Source: Pelobium manganitolerans
Lineage (GTDB): Bacteria; Bacteroidota; Bacteroidia; Sphingobacteriales; Sphingobacteriaceae
Direction: 5' to 3'
NCBI RefSeq assembly: GCF_003609575.1
Contig: NZ_MBTA01000029.1
Coordinates: 163,117-227,116, forward strand
Length of the DNA: 64,000 nucleotides
Positions 9,498 through 18,520 of this stretch are shown here, piece by piece. The notes beneath the pieces were generated by a model. That model was given only the letters and a program-made list of their open reading frames with translations. It was not told the DNA's origin and did no database searches. The position numbers were made by a program, and so were the translations under genes. Every line of letters begins with the position of its first letter. Positions within the stretch are counted from its first letter, which is position 1.

Positions 9498-10219
9498 TTT
9501 CTGCCTCCCAGTACGGTTTTAGTAATGCTTAAGAATAAAACAATCACACTTATAAAGTAAACCAGATCCCGCGTATCCAAAACACCCCTGCTTATAGATT
9601 GGTAATGCTCATTAATGCCGAGGTTGATTAAAACGCCGTCAAACTTTTGCAAAGACAACAGTTGGCTAAGCGAATCAAATCCGCTAAAAACGAAAAAACA
9701 CAGAAAAATTGCGATGGCAAAAGCAATCACCTGATTTTTTGTGAGTGCAGATGAAAAAATGCCGATGGCCGCAAAATTTGCCCCCAGCAGAAACAAACCG
9801 ATGTAGGAGCCAATAACCGCCCCCGTATCAATATTACCTAGCGTAGTTCCCAGTTGGTAAACCGAAATATAATATACCAACGTAGGCAACAGCGCAAACA
9901 GCACCAGCGCCAAAGCGGCCAAATATTTTCCAAAAACAATTTGCCAGTCGGTTAATGGCCGCGTAACCAGCAGCTCAAACGTACCTTCTTTTTTTTCTTC
10001 GGCAAAACTGCGCATGGTAATACCCGGTATCAGGAACATAAAAAGATAAGGCGTTAAATAAAATAAACTCTCTAAGCTGGCATAGCCGTAATCTAAAACA
10101 CTTGTTTCCGGAAAAACCCAAAGCAAAAGGCTAAGCACCAGTAAAAACACGCCAATGGTGATATAGGCTACCAGCGAATTTAAATAAGCAAAAAGTTCTT
10201 TTTTAAAAATGGTAAACAT
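9491..10219 (-). CDS. gldF: Gld ABC transporter permease GldF
   Basis: 242 aa membrane protein, ABC-2 type permease with about six hydrophobic segments. Characteristic stretch MFTIFKKELFAYLNSLVAYI at the N-terminus and PGITMRSFAEEKKEGTFELL near residues 64-84, as in gliding ABC permeases. It overlaps gldG by 7 nt and follows the ATP-binding protein by 12 nt. Confidence 0.92.
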   Translation of the reverse strand: MFTIFKKELFAYLNSLVAYITIGVFLLVLSLLLWVFPETSVLDYGYASLESLFYLTPYLFMFLIPGITMRSFAEEKKEGTFELLVTRPLTDWQIVFGKYLAALALVLFALLPTLVYYISVYQLGTTLGNIDTGAVIGSYIGLFLLGANFAAIGIFSSALTKNQVIAFAIAIFLCFFVFSGFDSLSQLLSLQKFDGVLINLGINEHYQSISRGVLDTRDLVYFISVIVLFLSITKTVLGGRKW

Positions 10220-10231
10220 GCTTTATAGTGG

Positions 10232-10945
10232 CTAGGCGATATTGGTAAGTTTAACAAAAATAGGTTCTAAGGCCGTTTGCTGATGACTAGCCAACAAATT
10301 TTTAAGGCTGTCGTTAGCTACAATTTCGCCTTTGTTAATCATCACGATATCATCGCAAACGGCCTCAACTTCTTGCATAATATGGGTTGATAAAATTACG
10401 GTTTTGGTTTTGCCCAGTTCCCTAATTAAAGCACGCACCTCAATTAATTGGTTTGGGTCCAGGCCCGATGTGGGTTCGTCTAATATCAGCACTGACGGAT
10501 TGTGGATGATTGCCTGCGCCAAACCCACCCTTTGTTTATATCCTTTTGAGAGCTGACCGATTTTTTTGTGCTGCTCTTTGCCCAATCCGGTAAGTTTAAT
10601 CACCTCCGCCACCCTTTCGCTAATATTTCTAAGTTGGTGTGTTTCGGCAATAAAAGCCAAAAACTCTTTCACGTACATCTCTAAATAAAGGGGGTTGCTT
10701 TCTGGCAGGTAGCCAATATTTTTACGCACCTGCAAAGTTTCTTCGCTGATATCAAAACCGCAAACGCTGGCTTTACCGCTGGTTTGCGGAATGTAAGAAG
10801 TCAGCATTTTCATGGTAGTTGATTTACCGGCGCCGTTAGGCCCTAAAAAGCCTAAAATGCGACCAGGCTTAGCTTCAAAGCTGATGCCGTTAACCGCTTT
10901 TTGCTGGCCGTAAACTTTTGTTAAAGATGTAACAACAATGCTCAA
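10232..10945 (-). CDS. gldA: Gld ABC transporter ATP-binding protein GldA
   Basis: ABC ATPase: Walker A GPNGAGKST, Q-loop region, signature LSKGYKQRVGLAQ, Walker B VLILDEPTSGLD and the H-loop STH are all present. I place the start at the TTG codon at 10945 (reading MSIVVTSLTKVYG), because homologues begin there and a TAGCTTTG promoter element ends 21 nt upstream; the open frame continues to 10969 but those residues are unlike the family. Unlike Flavobacterium johnsoniae, where gldA is unlinked from gldFG, all three genes are adjacent here. Confidence 0.9.
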   Translation of the reverse strand: MSIVVTSLTKVYGQQKAVNGISFEAKPGRILGFLGPNGAGKSTTMKMLTSYIPQTSGKASVCGFDISEETLQVRKNIGYLPESNPLYLEMYVKEFLAFIAETHQLRNISERVAEVIKLTGLGKEQHKKIGQLSKGYKQRVGLAQAIIHNPSVLILDEPTSGLDPNQLIEVRALIRELGKTKTVILSTHIMQEVEAVCDDIVMINKGEIVANDSLKNLLASHQQTALEPIFVKLTNIA

Positions 10946-10966
10946 TTCGTAAAATTTACTGAAAAC

Positions 10967-10974
10967 CAAAGCTA
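10967..10974 (-). promoter_or_regulatory. -7 promoter element (TAGCTTTG) of the gldA-F-G operon
   Basis: TAnnTTTG match on the minus strand, 21 nt before the proposed TTG start. It supports the short gldA reading because the longer ORF begins inside the element. Confidence 0.5.
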
Positions 10975-11063
10975 TAAAATTTGCCTTAAAATAACAGAGC
11001 TTCCTTTTTTACCATTTTTAAAAACACAATTGCCACAAGCCTTTATACTTTACAAAAGCTTGT

Positions 11064-11071
11064 TAAATTTG
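11064..11071 (+). promoter_or_regulatory. -7 promoter element (TAAATTTG) of the LuxE-like gene
   Basis: Ends 3 nt before ATG 11075, so the transcript is probably leaderless. This decides the start against the 15-codon longer frame from 11030. Confidence 0.6.
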
Positions 11072-11074
11072 GAT

Positions 11075-12043
11075 ATGAATATTTTTAACATCCACGGCGA
11101 AACGGAATTTAACCAAACCTGTTTGGATATTTTTCAGTTGCAATACCAAACTATTGCTGTTTACCAACGCTTTGTGGATGCTTTAAACGTTAAGCCCGAG
11201 CAGGTTAAGCATTATTTGCAGATACCTTTTTTGCCCATCTCTTTTTTTAAAACCCACGCAATTATTGAAGACGAAGCCTTTGCCGACGTGGTTTTTACCA
11301 GTTCTGGCACAACCGGCACCGTTAACAGCAAACACTTTGTGCAAGACGTTTACATTTACGAACAAAGCTATCGTAACGCTTTCGCGCGATTTTATGGTGA
11401 TATTGAAAGCACCTGCGTTTTAGCTTTACTGCCCAATTATTTGGAACGCGGTGGCTCATCCTTAATTTATATGGTTGAGGATCTGATTAAGCTTTCTAAA
11501 AACACTAACAGTGGCTTCTTTTTAAACGAACATGCGCAATTGAAAGAAACTTTAGTACAGCTGCAACAATCCAAAACCAAGACCATTTTGATAGGTGTTA
11601 CCTATGCCCTGCTCGATTTTGTAGAACACTTCACCATTAATTTTCCAGAACTGGTGGTGATGGAAACCGGCGGGATGAAAGGCCGGCGCAAAGAGATGGT
11701 GCGCGAAGAATTGCACCAACAGCTCACCCAGGGTTTCGGTGTGGCTAAAATCCACTCGGAGTACGGCATGACCGAACTTTTATCACAAGCTTACTCTTAT
11801 GGCGACGGTATTTTCACCTGCCCGCCCTGGATGAAAATAATCGCCCGCGACCCTAACGACCCGCTTACTTTGTTAGATGCCGGAAAATCTGGAGGACTAA
11901 ACATAATTGACTTGGCAAACGTAAATTCCTGTTCATTTATAGCCACGCAAGATTTAGGGAAAACCTACTCCGACGGTTCATTTGAAGTACTCGGACGTTT
12001 TGATAACACCGATATCCGTGGTTGCAACCTGATGGTGGTATAA
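11075..12043 (+). CDS. LuxE-like acyl-protein synthetase / acyltransferase
   Basis: 322 aa, related to the LuxE acyl-protein synthetase branch of the adenylate-forming (phenylacetate-CoA ligase-like) family. The P-loop-like FTSSGTTGTVNSKHF is near residue 75, METGGMKGRRKEM near 198 and SEYGMTELLSQAY near 225, matching the family's nucleotide-binding and A5-like motifs. Such genes are conserved single genes in Bacteroidota and are thought to activate an acyl group; substrate unknown. It is divergent from gldA and convergent with the RES toxin, whose stop codon is only 1 nt away. Confidence 0.8.
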   Translation: MNIFNIHGETEFNQTCLDIFQLQYQTIAVYQRFVDALNVKPEQVKHYLQIPFLPISFFKTHAIIEDEAFADVVFTSSGTTGTVNSKHFVQDVYIYEQSYRNAFARFYGDIESTCVLALLPNYLERGGSSLIYMVEDLIKLSKNTNSGFFLNEHAQLKETLVQLQQSKTKTILIGVTYALLDFVEHFTINFPELVVMETGGMKGRRKEMVREELHQQLTQGFGVAKIHSEYGMTELLSQAYSYGDGIFTCPPWMKIIARDPNDPLTLLDAGKSGGLNIIDLANVNSCSFIATQDLGKTYSDGSFEVLGRFDNTDIRGCNLMVV

Positions 12044-12044
12044 C

Positions 12045-12494
12045 TTAGATTAACCTTTGATCAAAAGAGAAAGGTTCCTTTTGCAATAATTTCAGTTTTG
12101 AAATATCCGGATGTGCAGGGTTTGCAATGTAATTGTACTCTCCTTTGATTATCGCAGAAGGAACTCTCAGCAATAAAAACTCTTTTTGCTTTAAAAACCG
12201 ATTGCCGATAACTTGAGTGCTTTGTTCAAAAGGGATATTATTCCAACCGTTGGGCAGCTTCTCGGCACTGATCTCCGTATAAGCTGTCTCAACTTCAAAA
12301 TTTGCCATGCAAAAATCATCGGGCATCAGACCCGTGGGCAAATGAACCAAAACTTCTAACAAAGCCAAGGCCCGCGAACTTGCAAAATACACCGCCGGGA
12401 TACCTTCCGTATTCCAGCGTCCGCCGTAAATACGCGCGCCTTCACCGTCCAAACGGTGTGCATATAAGCAGTTGCCTAACCTAAACAGCTCCAT
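12045..12494 (-). CDS. RES-domain toxin (NAD+-degrading) of a RES/Xre toxin-antitoxin pair
   Basis: 149 aa, entirely a RES domain. Characterised RES toxins degrade NAD+ and arrest growth. The family's conserved residues are visible: FRL at the start, the arginine-rich GARIYGGRWN near residue 19, YFASSRALALLEVLVHL near residues 36-52 (Ser and Glu active-site positions), and the C-terminal FDQRL. It directly abuts the antitoxin gene (antitoxin TAG followed by toxin ATG), the usual antitoxin-first order. It looks intact. Confidence 0.9.
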   Translation of the reverse strand: MELFRLGNCLYAHRLDGEGARIYGGRWNTEGIPAVYFASSRALALLEVLVHLPTGLMPDDFCMANFEVETAYTEISAEKLPNGWNNIPFEQSTQVIGNRFLKQKEFLLLRVPSAIIKGEYNYIANPAHPDISKLKLLQKEPFSFDQRLI

Positions 12495-12995
12495 CTAAGC
12501 AAATAAGCCGTGCTGTATCCGGCCAAGCTCATTGTTTACCAGGCTAAAACCGATGGATGAATCTAAGAGGGAGAGCGGTGTATTGTTTTTAAAGATGATG
12601 GAAGGCGTGCGCATCCAAGTTTTAAACTTATCTAAGGAGCCAAAAACCTGCTCACCACGCGCATACAGCTTTGCCAGCTCTATCGCTTTTTCTGAGTATT
12701 CTCCTTTTATAAAATCAGTATCATTGAACCGCTGGAAGGTTCTTTCATTGATGTGCATTACACCGGCCAGCTCCTGAATGGTAAAAGATATTTTTTGGAT
12801 AAGCGACAGCATTGCTTTTTTAGGCAAGCCACGGCGCGTAAGCTCTAAAAGATCGTAATCTGAAGATAGTTTAGAACTCAAACGCAAAGTACCCAAACCG
12901 CCGAAAAAAAGCATCATGGTTTGGGCAATATGCGGCACCGCAGTTAGGTATTCCGCGGCGGGTTCATTTAAGATATTTTTATTACTATCAGACAT
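12495..12995 (-). CDS. Xre/MbcA/ParS-type antitoxin of the RES toxin
   Basis: 166 aa. The N-terminal half has a degenerate Xre-like helix-turn-helix (FTIQELAGVMHINERTFQRF near residues 70-90). The C-terminal half is the toxin-binding domain formerly called DUF2384 (EQVFGSLDKFKTWMRTPSII, then LLDSSIGFSLVNNELGRIQHGLFA). Such antitoxins block the RES active site and autorepress the operon. A TATTTTTG promoter element ends 5 nt before the ATG, so translation may be leaderless. Confidence 0.9.
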   Translation of the reverse strand: MSDSNKNILNEPAAEYLTAVPHIAQTMMLFFGGLGTLRLSSKLSSDYDLLELTRRGLPKKAMLSLIQKISFTIQELAGVMHINERTFQRFNDTDFIKGEYSEKAIELAKLYARGEQVFGSLDKFKTWMRTPSIIFKNNTPLSLLDSSIGFSLVNNELGRIQHGLFA

Positions 12996-13000
12996 TCACA

Positions 13001-13008
13001 CAAAAATA
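13001..13008 (-). promoter_or_regulatory. -7 promoter element (TATTTTTG) of the RES/Xre operon
   Basis: Minus-strand TAnnTTTG match, 5 nt before the antitoxin ATG at 12995. Confidence 0.55.
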
Positions 13009-13033
13009 ACGAACAAATGTCGGTAATAAAAAT

Positions 13034-14317
13034 TTATTTTAATTTTATTAAAAAGTAATTTTTCTTTCCTTTTTGCACCACAATAAATTGATTTGCAATA
13101 ATTTCAACGTCTTTTGAGCTAGCTTCGGCACTGTTGCATTTAACCCGGTTAACAGAAACGCCACCTCCAGCAATCATCTTTTTAGCTTCGCCTTTTGAAC
13201 TGAATATTTTAGTATGCTCGGCTAACAAGGTTGGTAAATCTAAACCCTGCTCAAAGTCAGACTTAGAAACTTCAAACTGGGCAATACCTTCAAAAACGGA
13301 TAACACTTCCGCCGCGCTCATATTGCGCAAAAAATCTAAAGAACCGTTACCGAATAAAAAATCTGTAGTATTTAAAGCAGTTTGTAAAGCTTCCTCTCCG
13401 TGCACCCGGCGGGTAACGTCTTGCGCCAAAGCTTTTTGCAACACACGCAAATGTGGCGCTTTCGCATGTTCGGCAATCAGCTCCTCAACTTCAGTTTGGT
13501 TAAAAAAGGTGAATATTTTGATGTAGTTGGCGGCGTCTTCATCAGAAGAATTGAGCCAAAACTGGTAAAATTGGTACGGACTTGTACGCTTGGCATCCAA
13601 CCAGATATTTCCGCCTTCGGTTTTGCCAAATTTAGTACCGTCTGCCTTACGTATCAACGGAGAGGTGAGTGCAAAAGCCTGTCCGCCTTCTTTTCTGCGG
13701 ATAAACTCGGTGCCGGTTACAATATTCCCCCATTGGTCCGATCCGCCCATCTGCAACATCATATTTTTATGTTTCCACAGATAATAAAAATCGTAACCTT
13801 GAATAAGCTGGTAGGTAAACTCAGTAAAAGACATGCCCACATCGCTGTCCAAACGCTTTTTTACCGACTCTTTAGCCATCATGTAATTTACCGTGATATG
13901 CTTTCCGGCATCGCGGATAAAATCTAAGAAGCTGTAATCCTTAAACCAATCGAAATTGTTAACAATCTGGGCGCTGTTTGCGCCGCAATCAAAATCTAAA
14001 AAACGCTCTAACTGTGCTTTAATACCTTGTAAGTTACGTTCTAAAGTTTCTTCAGAAAGTAAGTTCCGTTCCTGCGATTTCCCGGTGGGGTCGCCAATCA
14101 TCCCGGTTGCGCCGCCCACCAAAGCGAAGGGTTTATGGCCTGCCTTTTGGAAACGCATCAGGGTAAAAATCTGCGACAAACTGCCTACGTGTAACGAATC
14201 TGCCGTAGGGTCAAACCCGATGTAGCCCGAAGTCATTCCTTTTTGCAGTTCTTCCTCGGTTCCGGGCATCATATCGTGCAACAATCCGCGCCAGCGCAGT
14301 TCCTCAACAAAATTCAT
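13034..14317 (-). CDS. tyrS: Tyrosine--tRNA ligase
   Basis: Charges tRNA-Tyr. 427 aa, usual length. Class I signatures are present: the HIGH-like HVGSLSQIF near residue 42, the tyrosine-binding YQLIQGYDFYYL and GGSDQWGNI, the KMSKS-like KFGKTEGG near residue 230, and a C-terminal S4 RNA-binding domain (AKKMIAGGGVSVN). A TATATTTG promoter element is 40 nt upstream of the ATG. Confidence 0.97.
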   Translation of the reverse strand: MNFVEELRWRGLLHDMMPGTEEELQKGMTSGYIGFDPTADSLHVGSLSQIFTLMRFQKAGHKPFALVGGATGMIGDPTGKSQERNLLSEETLERNLQGIKAQLERFLDFDCGANSAQIVNNFDWFKDYSFLDFIRDAGKHITVNYMMAKESVKKRLDSDVGMSFTEFTYQLIQGYDFYYLWKHKNMMLQMGGSDQWGNIVTGTEFIRRKEGGQAFALTSPLIRKADGTKFGKTEGGNIWLDAKRTSPYQFYQFWLNSSDEDAANYIKIFTFFNQTEVEELIAEHAKAPHLRVLQKALAQDVTRRVHGEEALQTALNTTDFLFGNGSLDFLRNMSAAEVLSVFEGIAQFEVSKSDFEQGLDLPTLLAEHTKIFSSKGEAKKMIAGGGVSVNRVKCNSAEASSKDVEIIANQFIVVQKGKKNYFLIKLK

Positions 14318-14357
14318 ATCGTATTTATTTAAAATTTGTTTTTATCTTCAAAAAACG

Positions 14358-14365
14358 CAAATATA
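14358..14365 (-). promoter_or_regulatory. -7 promoter element (TATATTTG) of tyrS
   Basis: Minus-strand TAnnTTTG match; leader of roughly 35-40 nt. The -33 element is not clear. Confidence 0.55.
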
Positions 14366-14421
14366 GGATTTCGCTCCGAAAGCTAAGGCTGGGCAAATGG
14401 CTATTTTTAATGCGTTTTTTT

Positions 14422-15099
14422 ATGAATTTTCTGTCGCATTATTATTTTGACAAGACCAAAACCAATCCATTAGAGATTGTAGGAATGCTTTTGCCCGATT
14501 TGATACGCAATGCAGATAAATCATGGAATTTGCATCCCGAAAAGTTAACAGCGCCGGTTTTTGGGAGCCAAAGCCAACAAGCAATCATGCTGGGTTGGCA
14601 GCGCCATCTAAAGGTTGACCGGGTTTTCCACAGCTCCATGTTTTTCCGTTATCACCAGCATCAGCTTAAACTTTGCATCCGCGAAAGCTTAAACGGAACG
14701 CCTATTAAGCCTTTTTTTGTTGGACATATTGGCATTGAGCTTTTGTTAGACAGCTTGCTTATCACCCAAAATAAGGTAAATGTTAATGATTTTTATCGGC
14801 ACTTAGCTAAAGTTGACTTAGACGAAATCCGCAGATTTTTAAAACTAAACCACATCCACGATGTGGAGAAATTTTGCAGCTACTACCAGCGCTTTTTAGC
14901 CGAAAAGTATATTTACACTTACGCCGATGTTAACCAGATAAGCCACGCTATCAAAAATATTTGTAAAAGAATTTGGCCTTTTACGCTTTCTGCGCAACAG
15001 GAAGAGGCTATCACCTTAGGCTTACAAGATTATAAAAAAACTTTGAGTGAAAGTTTTATGGTTATCTTTGACGAAATTGATGCACAGATAAATAGATGA
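14422..15099 (+). CDS. ACP phosphodiesterase-like protein (AcpH/DUF479 type)
   Basis: 225 aa from ATG 14422 (MNFLSHYYFDKTK), which fits the family N-terminus; an alternative ATG at 14410 adds four residues. AcpH removes the phosphopantetheine prosthetic group from acyl carrier protein. Similar features are the N-terminal MNFLSHYYF, GMLLPDLIRN near residue 25, the His/Asp pair in WQRHLKVDRVFHSS, and FVGHIGIELLLD near 103. Sequence resemblance is only moderate, so the activity is inferred. The stop overlaps the start of the next gene by 4 nt. Confidence 0.6.
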   Translation: MNFLSHYYFDKTKTNPLEIVGMLLPDLIRNADKSWNLHPEKLTAPVFGSQSQQAIMLGWQRHLKVDRVFHSSMFFRYHQHQLKLCIRESLNGTPIKPFFVGHIGIELLLDSLLITQNKVNVNDFYRHLAKVDLDEIRRFLKLNHIHDVEKFCSYYQRFLAEKYIYTYADVNQISHAIKNICKRIWPFTLSAQQEEAITLGLQDYKKTLSESFMVIFDEIDAQINR

Positions 15100-16175
15100 T
15101 CAAGCGCCTTTCGGTTTTTTTATTGCTGGGACTGCCTTTTTTTGGACAAGCACAAACCAGAAAATATTCGAACGAGTTTTTGCAGATTGGCGTTGGGTCA
15201 AGGGCTTTTGGTATGGCGGGTTCTGTAGTGGCTTCTGCCGATGATGTAACATCGGGCTATTGGAACCCAGCCGGATTAACCGAGATGCGAACAAACGCAC
15301 AAGCCAGCTTAATGCACTCTGAATATTTTTCGGGCATAGCAAAATACGATTATGCTGGCTTCGCTACCTTTGTAGCAGACAATACGGCGGTAGTTGGCGC
15401 ATCGCTTATACGTTTTGGTGTTGACGATATCCCAGATACCTCAGAACTGATAGACGCCGACGGCAACATCAATTACAATAGGGTGAAATCTTTTTCTGCG
15501 GCAGATTATGCGTTTTTATTCAGTTATGCGCGCAACAAACGCAAGGAGGACAACAAAGGCTTAAGCTACGGCGCAAATGTCAAAATCATCCACCGCAAGG
15601 TTGGCGAATATGGAAAATCTTGGGGTTTTGGAATTGATGTAGGGGCGCGTTACAAACTAAATAAATTCACTTTTGCTGCCGTTGGTCGTGATATTACCAC
15701 CACCTTTAACGCTTGGAGTTATAACCCGGATAAATTTTCGAGCATTTATACAGCTACCGGAAATGATATCCCAAAAAACTCTACCGAAACCACCATGCCC
15801 CGTTTAATCTTAGGAACGGCCTATGAGACCGACATCACTGAAAAATTCGGGATTTTGGGCGAAGTAAACCTGAACCTTACCACAGACGGGAAACGTAACG
15901 TTTTAATTGCCGCCGACCCGGTGAGTATGGATCCAACCGTTGGTATAGAAGCGAATTTTAAAAAACTTATTTTTGTAAGAAGCGGCCTGGGTAACATCCA
16001 AAAAACTACAGATTTTGATGGCAGCCAAAGCTACACTTTCCAGCCAAATCTGGGACTGGGCATAAAAATCAAAAACTTTTCTTTAGACTATGCCCTTACC
16101 AATATAGGCAACCAAGACGATGGCTTGTATAGCAACGTCTTCTCTATCCGCTTAGATTTCGACAAAAAACATTAA
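15096..16175 (+). CDS. PorV/PorQ-family outer-membrane protein
   Basis: 359 aa with a signal peptide (MIKRLSVFLLLGLPFFGQAQ). The start of the mature region, LQIGVGSRAFGMAGSVVASADDVTSGYWNPAGL, is the hallmark of the PorV/PorQ (UPF0164, FadL-like beta-barrel) family. PorV shuttles type IX secretion substrates to the attachment complex; this paralogue is not necessarily PorV itself. Repeated beta-strands end in a C-terminal FSIRLDFDKKH. It is coupled to the gene before (4-nt overlap) and the gene after (TAATG). Confidence 0.75.
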   Translation: MIKRLSVFLLLGLPFFGQAQTRKYSNEFLQIGVGSRAFGMAGSVVASADDVTSGYWNPAGLTEMRTNAQASLMHSEYFSGIAKYDYAGFATFVADNTAVVGASLIRFGVDDIPDTSELIDADGNINYNRVKSFSAADYAFLFSYARNKRKEDNKGLSYGANVKIIHRKVGEYGKSWGFGIDVGARYKLNKFTFAAVGRDITTTFNAWSYNPDKFSSIYTATGNDIPKNSTETTMPRLILGTAYETDITEKFGILGEVNLNLTTDGKRNVLIAADPVSMDPTVGIEANFKKLIFVRSGLGNIQKTTDFDGSQSYTFQPNLGLGIKIKNFSLDYALTNIGNQDDGLYSNVFSIRLDFDKKH

Positions 16176-16432
16176 TGGAACACGCAATTACTTCAATTGG
16201 CCTTATTGCGGCCTGTTGTACCACCATATCATTTGTACCGCAAGCGCTAAAAGTTATCAAAAGCAAAAACACCGAAGGCATTTCTTTGTACATGTACATT
16301 TTGTTTGTCTCCGGTGTTAGTATGTGGTTGTGTTACGGCATCCTGATTAATGACGCGCCCGTAATTATAGCTAACGCCATAACTTTGGTTTTTGCTAGCA
16401 CTATTTTATACTACAAGCTTAAATACCGCTAG
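16175..16432 (+). CDS. SemiSWEET-type sugar transporter
   Basis: 85 aa, three transmembrane helices, the bacterial half-size SWEET (MtN3/PQ-loop) that works as a dimer for facilitated sugar passage. Diagnostic SFVPQALKVIKSKNTEGISLYMY (PQ motif) near residues 19-41 and the later YGILINDAPVIIANAITL are clear. Start codon overlaps the upstream stop by 1 nt. Confidence 0.93.
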   Translation: MEHAITSIGLIAACCTTISFVPQALKVIKSKNTEGISLYMYILFVSGVSMWLCYGILINDAPVIIANAITLVFASTILYYKLKYR

Positions 16433-16443
16433 CAAAAGGTTTG

Positions 16444-17910
16444 TTAGATAGATGCCATATAGGGTTTAAACTTAGGCAAAAGCAATTTATCATAACCGTA
16501 AACATCTTTAGAAGCTACTAAGCTGCCGTCGTCATTGGTCCATGCGGTGTAGTAGGAAATAAAAACCGGGATTGGATTTTTTGCCATTACCCAACGGGCA
16601 TCCACTTGTTCGCCACGCGCCGCAGCTTGTGTTTCTTTAATAATTCGATCGGTTTTAGCCTTATCATTTAATAGGAAGGATGCCAGTTCCATCGGCTTTT
16701 CCACGCGTACACAACCATGGCTTACATCGCGTCTTTCTTGGTTAAACGCAGCTTTCGCTGGTGTATCATGCAGGTAAATGGCATAATGATTTGGAAAAAT
16801 AAACTTGATTTGCCCCAGCGAATTATCTGCACCTGGGTTTTGCTTAAAAGAATACTGCGAGATGTCGACATTATTCCAATCTACATCTGGCGAGTTAACT
16901 AGCTCTCCGTCTTTATAAGCCACCATATTTTTTGCTTCCAAGTAGTACGGATCTTTGCGAAGGCTGCTTAAAATCTCGGTAGTTGCTATACTTTTAGGGA
17001 TGTTCCATACAGGGTTTACCTGCATCCTATCAATAGTTCCGCTTAATATCGGCGTTTCATGGCCGCCAGCCTCGCCAACACAAACCTTCATCATAAAATC
17101 TGTAGTGTTGTTTTCTATCAGCCTAAGCTGAAACTCTGGAATATTCACCAACAGATATTTGCCTTTATATTCTTTAACAGGCCAACGCAGGCGCTCTAAA
17201 GACAGATAAATCTTCAGTTTTTCATCTGCAGTTAGCTTCTTATCAGCATCTGCTTTAACATCATTAATCAGTAGGTTCATGAGGCGCTGATAATATCCGT
17301 TTTTAGGCTGGATATCTCGCAAAAACTTACCTAAATCCAATTGCTCCAACGCTTGTTGCGCTTCAATGATTTGGGGACGTTTTACATCCACATAATAACG
17401 GCTAAGCACAGTTTTAGGGTTTACTGCACCATATTTTAAAATACCGGCGTAATTTATTAAGCCGTCGGCGCTATAAAGCTCCAGTTGGGCCAACAAAGGA
17501 TAGCTATCTTCTACCTTTTTAAACTTTTTGGTTTTTACATCGCGCAGTAGCGCCGTGATTTTATCTGCGTGGAAATAATCGGGATTAAGTCCGTGAAATT
17601 TAGCATTCAAAAAATATTGGTGCAGGGTGTCCAGCTCTCCGTTAACTAAAAAGTCGCCTAAAAGCGTTAAACCCTTATCTTCTTCTTTGTAAATTTTACT
17701 GATCCAGATGGGATCGTGCAGGTTTGGTTTTATCCGTTTATACTCGGCTTTAAAAACTTCATTATAGGCAGTAGTGTCAAAATCTTTGTACTTTTTACTT
17801 TTAAAAGCTTTGGCTAAATCGCGTCCAAATTCTTCGTGTTTGCCCTTAGAACAGGACATTGCCATAAAACACGTGACTGCTATCAACATCAATAAATTCT
17901 TTATTTTCAT
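16444..17910 (-). CDS. L,D-transpeptidase (YkuD/ErfK-YcbB type) lipoprotein
   Basis: 488 aa. Lipobox in TCFMAMSCSKG, so anchored in the envelope. A scaffold region of about 280 residues resembles YcbB/LdtD proteins. The YkuD catalytic domain (residues about 250-440) carries HYAIYLHDTPAKAAFN and the catalytic DVSHGCVRVEKP with the cysteine nucleophile. It makes 3-3 crosslinks in peptidoglycan or attaches proteins to it. Convergent with the SemiSWEET gene. Confidence 0.9.
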   Translation of the reverse strand: MKIKNLLMLIAVTCFMAMSCSKGKHEEFGRDLAKAFKSKKYKDFDTTAYNEVFKAEYKRIKPNLHDPIWISKIYKEEDKGLTLLGDFLVNGELDTLHQYFLNAKFHGLNPDYFHADKITALLRDVKTKKFKKVEDSYPLLAQLELYSADGLINYAGILKYGAVNPKTVLSRYYVDVKRPQIIEAQQALEQLDLGKFLRDIQPKNGYYQRLMNLLINDVKADADKKLTADEKLKIYLSLERLRWPVKEYKGKYLLVNIPEFQLRLIENNTTDFMMKVCVGEAGGHETPILSGTIDRMQVNPVWNIPKSIATTEILSSLRKDPYYLEAKNMVAYKDGELVNSPDVDWNNVDISQYSFKQNPGADNSLGQIKFIFPNHYAIYLHDTPAKAAFNQERRDVSHGCVRVEKPMELASFLLNDKAKTDRIIKETQAAARGEQVDARWVMAKNPIPVFISYYTAWTNDDGSLVASKDVYGYDKLLLPKFKPYMASI

Positions 17911-18080
17911 GTGTGCTTTTCTATTTTAAATGGTTCAACATTATTTTGTGCTGTAAATCAACTTTGATGCCTTTTAAATGCCCACTATCATTTTTTTTGA
18001 TCCTTTTATTTTTTCAACTTAGCCATACCAACATTAATATTGGGTACACAATTTGATTTAAATCTCTAAATTTTTTTATT

Positions 18081-18395
18081 ATGATTATCCAAGTAAATAC
18101 CGACAACCACATTCAAGGAAAAGAGGAGTTGAACACCTACGTAAATAATTTGTTTAATGAAAAACTGCAACGCTTTGACAGTTACCTAACCCGTATTGAG
18201 GTGCATTTGAGCGATGAAAACGGAGGCGGAAAAGCTGGCGCAGATGATAAAAAATGCAACATTGAGGCGCGGCTAGAAAATTTGGACCCGATATTCATCA
18301 GTTCACAGTCTGACGATATTTCGAAAGCATTGCACGATGGATTGGCGAAAATTAAACGGGCAATTGAGCATCAGCTAGACAAAGTAAAGAATTAA
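18081..18395 (+). CDS. HPF/RaiA-family ribosome-associated protein (short form)
   Basis: 104 aa. It has the short hibernation-factor fold: MIIQVNTDNHIQGKEELNTYVNNLFNEKL then RIEVHLSDENGG and a basic C-terminal helix (HDGLAKIKRAIEHQLDKVK). Proteins of this type bind the 30S subunit decoding region in stationary phase. No long-HPF dimerisation domain. It is alone in its transcription unit, followed by a terminator. Confidence 0.85.
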   Translation: MIIQVNTDNHIQGKEELNTYVNNLFNEKLQRFDSYLTRIEVHLSDENGGGKAGADDKKCNIEARLENLDPIFISSQSDDISKALHDGLAKIKRAIEHQLDKVKN

Positions 18396-18401
18396 ATGTA
18401 G

Positions 18402-18425
18402 AGAGCGCCACGGCGCTCTTTTTTT
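18402..18425 (+). terminator. Terminator after the HPF/RaiA gene
   Basis: Stem AGAGCGC/GCGCTCT with CACG loop followed by a run of seven T. Confidence 0.85.
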
Positions 18426-18520
18426 GTGCAAAAATTAAGACGCAATAACCTAGATACTTAACAGCTGTTAATAATTAATATTGGTGTAGTTTGGATACGA
18501 GCGATATATTCGCCACCGAA

